Assembly (NCBI GenBank): GCA_031472005.1 | Contig: PZJY01000011.1 | Location: forward strand, 2,266,001-2,330,000 | DNA length: 64,000 nucleotides | DNA from: Tetracladium setigerum | Taxonomy: Eukaryota; Ascomycota; Leotiomycetes; Helotiales | Reading direction: 5' to 3' | Shown: in pieces, positions 22,002 to 32,790 of the stretch | Layout of the letters: each line of letters starts with the position of its first letter | How positions within the stretch are numbered: position 1 is the stretch's first letter | Translations under genes and position numbers: made by a program | Notes under the pieces: model-generated | Seen by the model: only the letters and a program-made list of their open reading frames with translations | What the model was told of the DNA's origin: nothing | Database searches by the model: none

Positions 22002-23520
22002 ATGCCCAATGAGAGCAGTTCTATTCCGGGGCCTTCCAGTACCGTCGAGAGTAATCAACCTGGCATGAAAGTCTCGAGCGATAAAATCAAACCCGGAACT
22101 AAACCACGTGGTACGTCGGCACTCAACACCACTAGTATTCTCAAGAAATCAAGCCACTCCTCTTGACACCCCAACCCTTTCACCGAACCTGCATTTCTGA
22201 TTCGATTCCAAGTAAAGAGAGTAGAACCGTTTCCAAATTGAGTGAAGAGAGACTCGCGAAGAAGAGAGCAGCAGATCGACATGCTCAGCGAGTCCTTCGT
22301 CAGAAGACTCAGAAACACATTGAAACCTTGGAGCAAAAGATACAGGAATTGTCAAAGAAACCTGGGAAGAGTTCCAAATTTCTAGAGGCGCAAAAGAGAA
22401 ATGAGCAACTGGAGGAAGAATTAAAACGATTGAAGTCTGCATTGTCCGAAGGAGAGTCAAAATTTGTGGGGAGGGAACAAGCCGTATTCCGTTCTCGAAA
22501 TGCCAACTCCTCGACGTTTAGTCCCAGTGAATCAATTCCACTTCGGCATGATACATCCACCGGCTTTTCCTCTTCATTTTCACCCGAATATGAAGAAGAG
22601 TTCTCCACCAAAGGCGCTCTTATAGCAGCACATCTCCCAACTTCTCATGTCTTTCCATCATCCAAAGCCCATTCAAATAGCGACGAAAGGAGAGGTATGG
22701 TAGTCTTTCCCCGGGTATACAGTTTGCTGACTTCAATAGAGCTATACCCGAGAAGTCGAAGGTCAATTCCGCCGGGTTATGTTCTTCCAGCGACACTTAT
22801 CCAACAACCGTCTGTCCAAATCTGGGAACTTCCACTTCGTATCGTCAAGCCAAACACACCGATTGACCACATCCTCGGTGGTATCATCACACAACAGAAA
22901 AGCGTTGCCTTGACAGGTGCTTCTAAATTACATGCCACCGGGCCAAGATATCCAAATCTGAACGTTCTGCTTGCACCACAATACTCGGATCTGGTGCATC
23001 CTGTGGCCAGAGCTCTGACCGACCTTCTTCATCGAATTACCTACCGAACCTTTGTAGAGAAGCTCGCCATCTTGCTCGTTATTTACCCATTATACCAATG
23101 GCAAATATCAAACAGTTACGAAGACTTTCTGGCGATCCCATCATGGTCACATCCAGTCCCGTCACAACGCACAATCCCACATCCCATTTGGATTTGTGGC
23201 ATGGGATGGCCAAAGCTGCGAGAAGCGATTATTCAGAACCAGGAGAAGTACTGCACGGAGGAGTTTCAATACATGGTCGTCCAGAGCGTTAATGTGAATT
23301 GGCCGCATGGGGTGCAAGCTGCCTTGAGGCGAGTGAAGGGAGGTTTCACTGTAACAAAGGAGTTTTGGGACCATACGAGAATTATGGATAATTGGAGTTT
23401 GGATGAGCCGTTTCAGAGTCGGTATCCTGAATGTAGGTTCTCTTTCATCCGATGACTGACAAAAGCTGACCTGAATTTCTAGTGGAACACTGTTGTAAAT
23501 TTACAAAGTATAAGAAATAA
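22002..23520 (+). CDS. bZIP transcription factor with DUF3425 domain
   Basis: Nuclear regulator of the fungal bZIP/DUF3425 type. The basic region and leucine zipper read EERLAKKRAADRHAQRVLRQ then KTQKHIETLEQKIQELSKK. The C-terminal DUF3425 domain runs from WELPLRIVKPNTPIDHILGG through YPLYQWQIS to WDHTRIMDNWSLDEPFQSRY. The final intron 23433-23482 replaces an apparent end at 23455 and gives stop 23518-23520. A probable 45-bp in-frame intron lies at 22695-22739 (GTATGG..CAATAG). The ATG at 22002 starts a Ser-rich leader (MPNESSSIPGPSSTVE) in a different frame from the bZIP. Either a missing base near the A-run at about 22145, or a start further downstream, is needed. Target genes are unknown; DUF3425 function is not established. 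Confidence 0.82.
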
Positions 23521-25165
23521 CTTAATATGAGGGGTCAATAATCCCCAAGGGGAGGCTTGACTGTCCCTGATGTGTAACAAAAACGCCCTCACCGCCGTGT
23601 CTGCATCTTCCACGGCTGAATTGTTTCTCGGTAAAAACATCAGAAGAATCACGCATCAAACTGCAGGTTGGAACAAGTATAAGCTTATCAATCTCATTTC
23701 CTAATTGTAAATCCCCCATCAACACCCTAACCATTATTCCCTCCCGGACCCTCCGTCTCAAATCCCAGCAAATCTGGATCCAGATCTCCCTCCTCAAACC
23801 GCTCTTTAAGGCATCCATTTCTAGGCTGAAAGTGGGTTCCTTACCAAAGGACGCCATTTCTAAAGTACGAAGAGAACAAAACTGACGTACTGCACAATAT
23901 ACACATCCAATATCACCTTCACATTCTAGCGCACGGACCGTACGTAAATGACGCTAAATTAGCTCTCCCTCCCTCCCACCTACTTGATTCCTTTTTTTCT
24001 CTTTCTACTTTTTGAAAATTTATCAGGACAAGTACATCGGTACTTTTCTCGTCCGCTACGTCTGCCTTGGTTAGAATGAGATGAGTCTCCCGTCTGTGCC
24101 TCACAGCCGGACCCTGATCTATCTGTCTGCCTTAGTAGCGTTTAGAGGGGGACCGATCTATCTCTTCTGATCTCGGCAAGTAGCCGGACATCTGAAATCT
24201 TTGGAACCCCCACGAGATTTAATCTCTTTTGCTTTGGTTTTTGCCTTCGTCCCATTTTCTGGTTCACCAGTCGGGAAACACTTTGAGAAACCTGATTTCT
24301 CTCGCAGATCACAAGCTACATGCACTCAAGAGAATATCGTGTGGCTGGATGAACGGAAAGAAACATTTTCCTCCTTGCCATTTTATTTATTTCGAAAATG
24401 GAGAAGGATACTCGCCAGTGGGGATTGCGCCGAGATGGCAGAAGAGGTTTGATCAGCAATCGAATGGAACACATGAGAAGTCCATGACCAATATTCTAGA
24501 TCGAAGAATCCATTCCCTTCTTGCTACTTTGCTTATTTCACAGCTGGAGGAAGATATTCGCTGCTGGGAATCGTGTTTTCGAGAAAGTTGAAGAAGTTTG
24601 ATCAAATGAGAGAGAGTGGGGAAAAAGAGACGCCCATCAGCAATCAAGGAGAAAACAAGAGAGGTCCGTCGGCCAGGATTCTAGATCGAAGGACTCTTTT
24701 CCTCCTTGTGATTCTGTTTTTTTCGTATTACGTTGCTGAGTACTCAGAGATTGGTTTTAAATATTGAAGAAATTCTGCCCTCTTGATCATCAGCCGCTAT
24801 ACGTTGATGTGACTTTTCCACGAACGACTCAACAAGACTCCTGCATATGCCAACAGGACATATTTCAACAAACATGTACTCTGTTCTTCCCAGCAATTTC
24901 AAAGCCCCTGACTGATTGACATGGGCATCTTCGCTGGCCAAAACAAAGGAGAGCTGGGTTCAATTTTTAGAAATGGAAGAGGCAGCCTGGTAGTGATTCG
25001 CTTGATGGTCTCGAATTAAATCCGAGTATTCTGGACGGCCTCACCCCCCTCCCCCGGACTTCAACACTTTCGAACCGTTCCTCCAACTTGCGCTTTCGAC
25101 CTGTTCGACAAACTTGCGCTTTTCAGCTCGAACCCTCACCCCATTTCCGCCACCTAATCCCTTAA
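23521..25165. other. Intergenic with a degenerate repeat, no supported gene
   Basis: It includes a minus-strand ORF of 111 codons (23522-23857) tail-to-tail with the bZIP gene, for which I see no family, signal or splice support. Further right lies a pyrimidine/AG-rich stretch with the diverged tandem repeat listed separately. Confidence 0.4.
24345..24775 (+). repeat. Three diverged tandem copies of a roughly 150-190-bp unit
   Basis: Shared landmarks recur in the same order: a gatcgaag/gaacggaaag block, a ttcctccttg-type block, a ggagaaggatactcgc or ggaggaagatattcgc block, and gtttgatca. The first landmark lies near 24348, 24496 and 24682. Later copies are progressively less similar. The units have no long frame and are not coding by appearance. 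Confidence 0.45.
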
Positions 25166-27053
25166 TTACAAATCCTTCTCCACTCCATCCACCCATTCAC
25201 AACTAGGAAGATACCCTAGTCCAACATCCCGATCCCAAGTCTGCTGGGGAGTTCTGTACAGTACCTCACGCCCTCCATTAATGCTCAACTTCTCGGCTTT
25301 AGTAACACCTTTCCCCCCTTTCCCTTTTTGATTTCCGGGAAATTGGAGGCAAGTTCCCATCTCTGATGGTGGAATGAAACCAGCTTGAGATTTGATTGTT
25401 CTTCCCAAACAAACACCTTCCCTCAAACGATAAACCACCAAGGATACTCTCCAAGAGCTTGAGCGCCAACGGTTGTGCTTGAACAACGTCGAAGGTTTGT
25501 CCGATTGGGTAGCAGCTGATAGACCTCAGCTTTTTCCCTCTCGAGAGAGCCCGACCAATCTCCTCCTGCGGTATGTCAGCATATGCTTCAACAAGAAATG
25601 AGTGTTCATACGAGCTCCCTCTCATCTGGTGTAAAGACAAATTCCTGCAACTCAGGTAAATTGTCTACAATCATGGCCACGGCCCTTGCTGGCCAACATC
25701 TATTCTCATGGCCACTGCACGACGAGGGGTATGGAATTTTCAGCGTCCGCAGATTCTTGTGTTTTAGGATAGCTTGCAGTAACGTATCTGATACATCACG
25801 ACCAGTTGTGACGGTTTTGCGGTATTCATGATATCCATTTAGTGTCAGCGTCGTCAATGTGTCGAATGAAGCAATGAATTGACACTTGGTCGCGAATGTA
25901 GCCTGATTATCGTCGGAAGTGTTACCGTAGTAGTTACTGCTGTTTTCCGAAAGGTCTATGCTCAAAGTTGGCAACCTTGCAGCTGGGCGGGTTGACGAGG
26001 AAGTGAGAGCTGCGAGGTGCTGAAAGAAAAGATGATCTCCGTGGGAGAAAGTCCCAAGAGTGAGTTCTTGCAGCCCCAAAAAGTCTACTGCTTTGTATAA
26101 TGACAAGATAGGTGCTGGCTCGAATGAGATGCCAGAGAGGGTAAGTGACTTTAACGCCACAAGTTCAATTGTTTCTGCGGGTGCATTCTTCTCCCATCCT
26201 TGCAGAAACACAGAGGCGTAGGAATTGGCCTCTATGACAAGAGTTTGCAACGTTGATCGGGAATTTGATATGATTGACTGAATAATGTGGTTTGCAACTT
26301 TGGGTCCGTATCCGCGATCATGTATGCTTAGATGATTCAAGTTTTTGATTCCAGCGAGGGACTCGTCAGCCTCGTCCTCAAAGTGTTGTGAAAGCAGACG
26401 CAAGGCCTTGAGATTCCGAAGCGAAGCCAGTCGCTGTCCCATGGACCTGTAGATAATGTCAGCAAGCTGAATTTAGATGTGAATGGAAGAATTACTTTGT
26501 GAGGATTTGGGTCTCTACAACCTCGAGATCATCCAGATTCTTGAATGCTTCCTCGACATATCTGTTGACAATATACTGGTGTTTCTTTCCTGGGTCAGAG
26601 TAACCCACCAGAAGTTGGCGCACGTGTTTTACGCAAGTAGGCTTCAGGGTCTCGTCGAGGTTGGTCGCATATCGTTCCTGTTGACCTTTGTATTTCCCTT
26701 CCTTTTTAAGTTGCTTCTTTTGTGCGATGGTCAAGAGTGGTTCGAGCGTTCGAATAAGCTTTGGGATATGTGCATGGTACGCGGCAGCAACAGTGATTCG
26801 ATGGTAGAGGTTCGGCATGAGAAGGGAATGGTATCTCTTGCAAGTTCGCCCCAATTTGCTGATTGTTGATATGTCTTGAATCTGAGAAATCGTTATTTAG
26901 ATTCCTGCCAATGTCTCAAAGTCTACTCACGTTGTCAAGAATTGCTTGCAGGATCTCTGGTGGGATGGACGATAAAATGTCAGAGGTGTGCTTGTGGGAC
27001 GACACAGTCTTGGGCGTGGGCTTTGGCGTCCTAGCGCCTCTCTTTCCTGGCAT
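25166..27053 (-). CDS. F-box protein with leucine-rich region
   Basis: Putative substrate adaptor of an SCF ubiquitin ligase. Exons: 27053-26931, 26881-26496, 26446-25612 and 25565 onward; introns of 46-49 bp with CTGAC branch sites. After a basic leader (MPGKRGARTPKPTPKT) comes the F-box: ILSSIPPEILQAILDNIQ, then ISKLGRTCKRYHSLLMPNLY spliced across intron 1. The rest has degenerate leucine-rich repeats (LRNLKALRLLSQ, IKNLNHLSIHD, FLGLQELTLGTF, KHKNLRTLKIPYP, LPELQEFVF). The literal frame ends at 25299 (ERGERCY). A more protein-like tail, TWDRDVGLGYLPSCEWVDG, lies one frame over and ends at 25166. The switch falls in a stretch of A and G homopolymers at 25309-25335, so one base is probably missing there. 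Confidence 0.75.
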
Positions 27054-27277
27054 TTGAATGGTGAGTTTGAGTTAATGAGGGATGGAGAGGATCAGAAGCT
27101 GTCTCAACAGACGCGACGCGGTTGACTTGCTGTGCCTCACGCACGCACGTGCCACACTGTCTCAAATGTCCAAAGCAGCTCTATCGCTGCTGTACATGAA
27201 ATTCTGTCGCAAAAGCAACGCCGCTCTCTGGGGCAGCTGTAAGTGTATGAAGCCTATTTGTGACAGATTCCCCATAA

Positions 27278-28501
27278 CTAGTGGATTACAGTTCTGAGAG
27301 TCTCCTCAAAAACTTTCCTCAGTATCGATTCATTTTCAGCCCACATCTCGCTCACTTCTTTCTCTTTACCCTCACGCACAATCATTTCATCTGCTATTCC
27401 AATAGCCTCGCTCCACCGTGCACTTTCATAATCATCCACTTCCAGCCGAATCTCCTTTCGATGCGCACTTTGCATCCAACCCAGCAAGCCCACCTCCTCC
27501 ACAAAAGCGCTCCGTGGGACGTAAATGAACGGCTTACGATCGCTGCCAATCACCTCACTACAAGTTCCCCAGCCCAATTTTCCAAGGACGGCATCACTCG
27601 CTGCAATTAGGTTTGGCATGTAAACTCTGGGTGGTGCTTTGTAGAATGGTGGTGGAGCGTCAATCGTTTGACTCAAGCACACCCACCCCTCGGGCAGTCG
27701 AGGTATTGAGGGCAGAGCATCCAGTCCGTGGCCTCCAAAGCAATGAAGCAGAATCTTTTTGTCCGCGAGCTCTGCCAATCCCAAACTTGCAAGAGTTTGG
27801 TTTCTGGTTTGTGTTGCCTTTCGGTAATGCATAGGCGCGTCGATAATTCGTGGGCCATCAAAGAGAAAAGAGATGTGTCCTGGGAGCCGTATGACGGTGT
27901 GAGCCATGGCATAATGACTGGACATCTCATCAATTTTCAGCTGCGCATCTCTTCTGTTTCGGTAGTCTGGAGCATTATCTAATAGATTTTGGAATATGCT
28001 ATCGAATGTGAAGTTTGTGATGAGAATCGATGGAATTTTCAGTGAGTCGGCTAGAAAGCAGGGCAGCGATAACGCATCTGATATGACGACCTGTATATCG
28101 TGAAGTGCCAGGTATCGGGTCTCTTCCTCTACTGCCGTGGTAGCATCAAAGGTTAGAAGCGAGTCGAGGGATTTTCCGGCATCTATGTTGTATGCGTTTG
28201 TTTGTGTGATAGTTGGGTGTAAGGCATAGCTCAAGTGTTCCGGATGGAGTGGAGTTGTTGTGCGGATGTGGAATTTGTACTCTTGTGTATTTTCTCCCAC
28301 CTTTGAAGTTGGCGTGGAGATGAGCGAAATTAAGTTGAGAGTCCTTGTATAGTGGCCATATCCATGGCCAGAGATATAAACAGCGACGCGAATAGGTGGA
28401 ACTGGCATGATAAGGGGTGGGAATTCTGTCTCGAAAAATTGAACAAGTTGGAAAAAACCGGTTGCACTTTGGTAAACTCTGGCGTGATTTGTCAGAATCA
28501 C
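27278..28501 (-). CDS. Stand-alone GT-B glycosyltransferase, arabinokinase N-domain type
   Basis: One exon of 407 codons. The first 30 residues precede a second Met (MPVPPIRVAVYISGHGYGHY), which is the better start because the Rossmann strand and glycine loop begin there. The SGHGxGH loop followed by TRTLNLI and the later segments VVISDALSLPCFLADSLKIP, ITNFTFDSIFQNLL, LLHCFGGHGLDALP and SDAVLGKLGWGTCSEVIG match the GT-B glycosyltransferase-like domain. That domain is known from the N-terminal half of plant L-arabinokinase and from fungal and bacterial stand-alone proteins. No sugar-kinase domain follows, since the gene stops at 27278. Donor and acceptor are unknown. It is a cytoplasmic protein by appearance (no signal, no helices). 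Confidence 0.8.
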   Translation of the reverse strand: MILTNHARVYQSATGFFQLVQFFETEFPPLIMPVPPIRVAVYISGHGYGHYTRTLNLISLISTPTSKVGENTQEYKFHIRTTTPLHPEHLSYALHPTITQTNAYNIDAGKSLDSLLTFDATTAVEEETRYLALHDIQVVISDALSLPCFLADSLKIPSILITNFTFDSIFQNLLDNAPDYRNRRDAQLKIDEMSSHYAMAHTVIRLPGHISFLFDGPRIIDAPMHYRKATQTRNQTLASLGLAELADKKILLHCFGGHGLDALPSIPRLPEGWVCLSQTIDAPPPFYKAPPRVYMPNLIAASDAVLGKLGWGTCSEVIGSDRKPFIYVPRSAFVEEVGLLGWMQSAHRKEIRLEVDDYESARWSEAIGIADEMIVREGKEKEVSEMWAENESILRKVFEETLRTVIH

Positions 28502-29018
28502 GTGTAAAGATGTTGTTGTCGTTTTAATTATTCAAACCGTGCATCTCCCACCTTTGGGGTATCTTTATTTCCTAATATTTCGTAGAAAATAGTGCTAAGC
28601 ATAAGTCGCTCGACAGCAACTTTAGTGATTCAACGTTGTTGGTTTCCTTCTTTAATCCTTCCAAGTTAAATGTACCGTTATCACTTAAAATAATATAAGA
28701 AAATAAGATATTAACATAATCGTGATAATACAATCTTAGAGCTAGCTAGATCCATAGCTGTTATATCTGTATTCAACGAGTAAATAGACTAAAGCAAAGA
28801 CTAGATTACAAAGGCGTTCTTTTAGTCTATTCACTTTTATCCAGGTTTAGTTTCTACTTTAGCCGAGTCTTATAACAAAGCTCCTATTCTATAGAATAAT
28901 AGATAGGTCGGTAGTTCGAAGATAAACCGTATATATAAGGTAAAAGCCTCAGACAAATTATATTGAGAAATCAGTACTTTAGCAGCTATTTGCTTAACTA
29001 TACTTCAACCTTCCCATC
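28502..29018. other. AT-rich intergenic boundary
   Basis: About 0.5 kb rich in TA/AT with no ORF, marking the change from the gene-dense left part to the transposon-rich right part. It resembles RIP-decayed DNA, but I could not match it to another copy in the window. Confidence 0.5.
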
Positions 29019-32000
29019 CTAAAAATCTCGATATTCTTCCCATACACGCCACGACGCTATCAAGTGTTTAGTGATTTCTTCTACCCCGATAGACTGCTCA
29101 ACTAGAGATCCTGGATCCGGTTCTCTTTTCTCCCTCATGCTGGCAGAAATTTCTGCTATTGAAATCCCTAGCTCGTTGACGAGTTTAAATAGCCAAGAAA
29201 GCCTGCTAAGGTACCAGTCATCCTTGGTGGATCCACCGACGCTTTTGCACAGTCTAGAAGTCTTTCCACAACGATATTCATACTCCATCCAGTAAATATA
29301 TTCGACAATCTCTCCTCGCAGATTCAGCCGGATTTGTGTCCCAAGAGTCAACAGAGAATGGCCTAAATCTAAAGCAGTCCTTTTTACTGTCCACTTCATA
29401 TTTGGGCTGTGGCTGCTCTGGATTAGCTTAATATTCATGGTAGGGGTAAAGATGTAGGGAATATACCCCGTGGATGACTTCATCCTCTGCAATGCTTTCA
29501 TCTTTCTCACTTGCTTTCATGCAATATTTCTCAAGTGCCGCTTTGATTTGTTGTATCCATTCATCAACAAGTTCTTCATACGGCTTAGCTGAACTCAGTG
29601 CCATTTCTTCTTCTAACATGTCGATGAACTCAGACTCTTCCTCCAGAATCTCATCGATATTTTCATCGGGCATTGGTGCGTGCCCCTGATAGTTTCGCGG
29701 AGATAAATAGTCCTGACGGCGGCCGCAGCAAACATGTGTCATTCCCAGATCATCAAATTTCGCTCTGCGAATGAGAGAAAGAACAATAACTCTGGCCTCA
29801 ATTACATTTCGGTGTTTGAGAATCAGAGTTAGCCATTCTAGTGACCATATAGGTACGGTAGTGTCGTAGGAGCTACAAGTTTGAGCTTGCATGCAAAATA
29901 CCGAGGAAGGAAGGCAGCCACCAAGTGAGCAGGGACACCTACAGTTATCGATACACATTGCGTCTGCATCGTTGGCGAGAAGTACGCACAGACTGTCGAT
30001 AACTCCCCAAGTATTGCTTGATGCAGAGCGCTGCAAGCTATTAAGCATATGGTGAAGTGCAGTATGGTGTGAATTGTCCTGGATGTCGATATCCACACCA
30101 ATAGCAAGAAGCCTGCGTACCACGTCCGGCCCACCACAGTGATTGTATATAGTTGTGATAAGCGCATGCTGACCGGCACTGTTCACATGATTGATCAGTG
30201 TGAAGCCTTTCTCAAGCAGGATGTCAATTTCTTCTGCAGATCTAACGTAATGCAAAAGGGTATTGTCCCGCAAGTCTCTGAACTGGTCGTCAATCATAAA
30301 GTCGACCGAGCCGCACTTAGCTAGGAATTGCTGGAATGACACCTTTCTTTTTCCAAGATAGTCTGGGTAGACCACGTAATACAAATTCGTGAGCCTTCGC
30401 GCCCAGCTCTCAGTTATTATCTTTTTCAACGTATCTTCTTCAACAACCTTTTCTACCCAGCAGAGGAATGCAAAAAGGAGGTCCCAATTGTCACGGACAG
30501 CAGCATAATGGATAAAGGTACGGTTGTATCGTTTACACTGGATATTTTGTTTTGCTCCGTGTTCCAGGAGTGCGATCAAACAATTCTCGGAGTTTGAACC
30601 AGCCGCGTACATGAGAGGTGTGATGCCATAGATATCTGTAGCATCTAAATTATGACCAGCTTCAATCAGTGCAACGAGACGCTGGCAGTTGGAAGTTGCA
30701 AGGTGCATAGGGGTTTGATCCAGGAAGTTCTTTTCGTCTTTGGCAGAGCTAGAGAGCCATTTGTTAAATGACTCATCCGAACCAAGTAAAACGGCTTCAT
30801 GAAGGGGCGACATATCAGCAAAGCCTATGTAGGAAAATTAGCACACAACAGTTGACGTCATAGTTGAGGATGCGACTTACCTTGATTGTTCTTAAGTAGC
30901 TTTCCTAAGTACTCAAGGAAGAATGGATCATCCACTATGTCCTCGGCTATCCAACTTAGTGAAGACGGGGGAGGCCAGTTCTGTGCCAGTGGAGAGTCAA
31001 ATATAGTAACATCAAGGCCAAGATCAAGAAGATGGTCCAACAATTCTAGATGAGGCCCTTCCCCAATCCATTTTATACAGCGAATGAAAAATCTATAGAA
31101 GCATATCGTTAATTAAAAGTATTTGGAGCATTAGACTGCACATGCAGTCTGCTTAATGAACTGATATTAAGACATTCTTACCTCGTTTCTTGTATTCCCC
31201 GCCTCATCCCAAACTCGACCATGAAGAGCTTGAGAAGGGAATATTGACCAGCTCTATCCACCGGGTTCCAGCGCGGTACCCTTACGAGTTCCTATCTCAA
31301 ATGTTATACACATTGACTAGTCATGAACCTAAGAATCTTACCTCAATATACGAACGTCCGGCCGGGTTGACGTGATTTTTAAAAGTGGAATCTGACCGAA
31401 AGAGATCAAGAAATTTATCTCGTGCTTCTTTGACTGTTATAATACCTTCCTGATATCTCAACAAAGTCTCAAACCCAGGAGAAGTATATCGAACGATGTG
31501 TTCCACCTCGAAAGCAGGACGAAGCGAGAATCTGGCTTGTGCAGCAAGAAAAAAAAGCTCAATTGTCGCCGACGATGGAATTCCACACTGTGAAAGTGTG
31601 AAGTTGAAAGATACTCCATACTTAGTACCATTGCAAAATTTGTTATTGCAAACCTGGCGGGATATCAAACCAGGTGTATATTCTAGTGCCCAGAAGCGTC
31701 GTTCTATTCTTACTGTGTGGTGGCAGCGACAGGAGCAGTGCCTTTCTATACAATTCCAGTTCTGTCTGTACTGCGAAGATTGTGCGCGGGTGATAGTGCG
31801 ATTAACAAACGCAAGCTGGCCAGATGGATATAAGGATGACGTTAATGGTAATGCAGAAACTGTGACAGTTTCATCCCTAAAGCTTGAGGCGAGCAATGAC
31901 GAGAGTAGATTCCGAGTAACTAGCATGTGTTCTTCTTGTCGTAGTATAGTGTGGCGTGTGTTGATTCTGTAGGAATCTTAGCTCTAAAATAAAGGCAATA

Positions 32001-32401
32001 TTAAGAGGGTACACTCACATGATCAAATCTAACTTAACAGTCCGAATACTGTTCTGGAGGGCTTCTACATCCTCTTTCCAGTGTCGGAAAACAAAGATTT
32101 TCGGCATTCCTGTCTTCTTTGGTTCTAACTGGGCTGCGAGCCTCCTCTTCAGCTTTTCGAGGCCACTATGGACTTGTCCCAAACTTGCATTGCCCATTTC
32201 AAGCACGAAATCTTTATTGCGTGAGGCCTCTTCAATGAGGCGCTTCAACAATTTTAGCTCATCTGCTAGAGCGTCCAACTCGGCTGGAGCCTTATTTGCG
32301 GATCTCTGTACATCGCGTAAAGTGTCGATGCCACTGATAACCTTGGGAATTAGAGAGGCGATTCCAGCAACGCCGGCAACTACACCGAAGACTTCAGCCA
32401 T
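29019..32401 (-). CDS. HeLo-like N-terminal domain plus ankyrin-repeat protein
   Basis: Six exons: 32401-32019, 31966-31342, 31291-31182, 31092-30881, 30824-29467 and 29417-29019. They give 1028 residues with all phases agreeing. The N-terminus (MAEVFGVVAGVAGIASLIPK, GIDTLRDVQRSANKAPAELD) matches the HeLo-like domain of fungal STAND and ankyrin proteins, related to membrane-acting or signalling domains of heterokaryon incompatibility. The middle holds a Cys/His cluster (HCSCRCHH) and then ankyrin repeats: DMSPLHEAVLLGSDE, LDQTPMHLATSNCQRLVALI, DIYGITPLMYAAGSNSENCL and DIQDNSHHTALHHML. No nucleotide-binding domain is present, so this is not an NLR in the strict sense. A solo-LTR-like copy sits less than 200 bp upstream. 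An incompatibility or defence role is inferred from architecture. Confidence 0.85.
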
Positions 32402-32585
32402 AAGTAAATAATAAAAGCAGGAAAGTAGGAAAAATGTTGAAAAGGAGGAATGAAGGACGGGCCTGAACATTGTGACGATAGTCACGGTCCGCAGTCTGCC
32501 TTACCTGTGGCCTCGGTGTCGTGATCTCAATTCTTAACCAATGGAGAAGAAAGACTGATTTAATTGGAGGAAGGTCTCGAGTTGT

Positions 32586-32750
32586 TGTGATAACCATCAG
32601 CACCTGCCTCACACGTGCCCACCAGATACGCACTAGTACCGGGGCAGTTACGGACTAGTTCCGATACGCATATACAACGCCGGATAAATGAAGGGTTATA
32701 GATACCTTACGGCCTTATTATAGACGTGTATATAGTTGAACCCTGTCACT
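32586..32750 (+). mobile_element. Solo-LTR-like copy, RIP-mutated
   Basis: It begins tgtgataaccatcagcac and matches the reverse complement of 43745-43920. The shared text (cagttacggactagt) is followed by accttacggcctta and gtgtatatag blocks. Differences are mostly C-to-T or G-to-A (acgg here atag). It lies 185 bp upstream of the start codon of the HeLo/ankyrin gene. Confidence 0.7.
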
Positions 32751-32790
32751 ATGTCCCCTTAAAACCCCCGCTATTATATATACGCTCCTT

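Noticed and set aside
23522..23857. Minus-strand ORF of 111 codons
   Set aside because: No recognisable domain, signal or splice support; it abuts the stop of the bZIP gene and is probably chance.
28502..29018. Possible centromere or origin because of AT content
   Set aside because: AT-richness alone is explained by RIP-type decay next to transposon debris; no specific motif seen.
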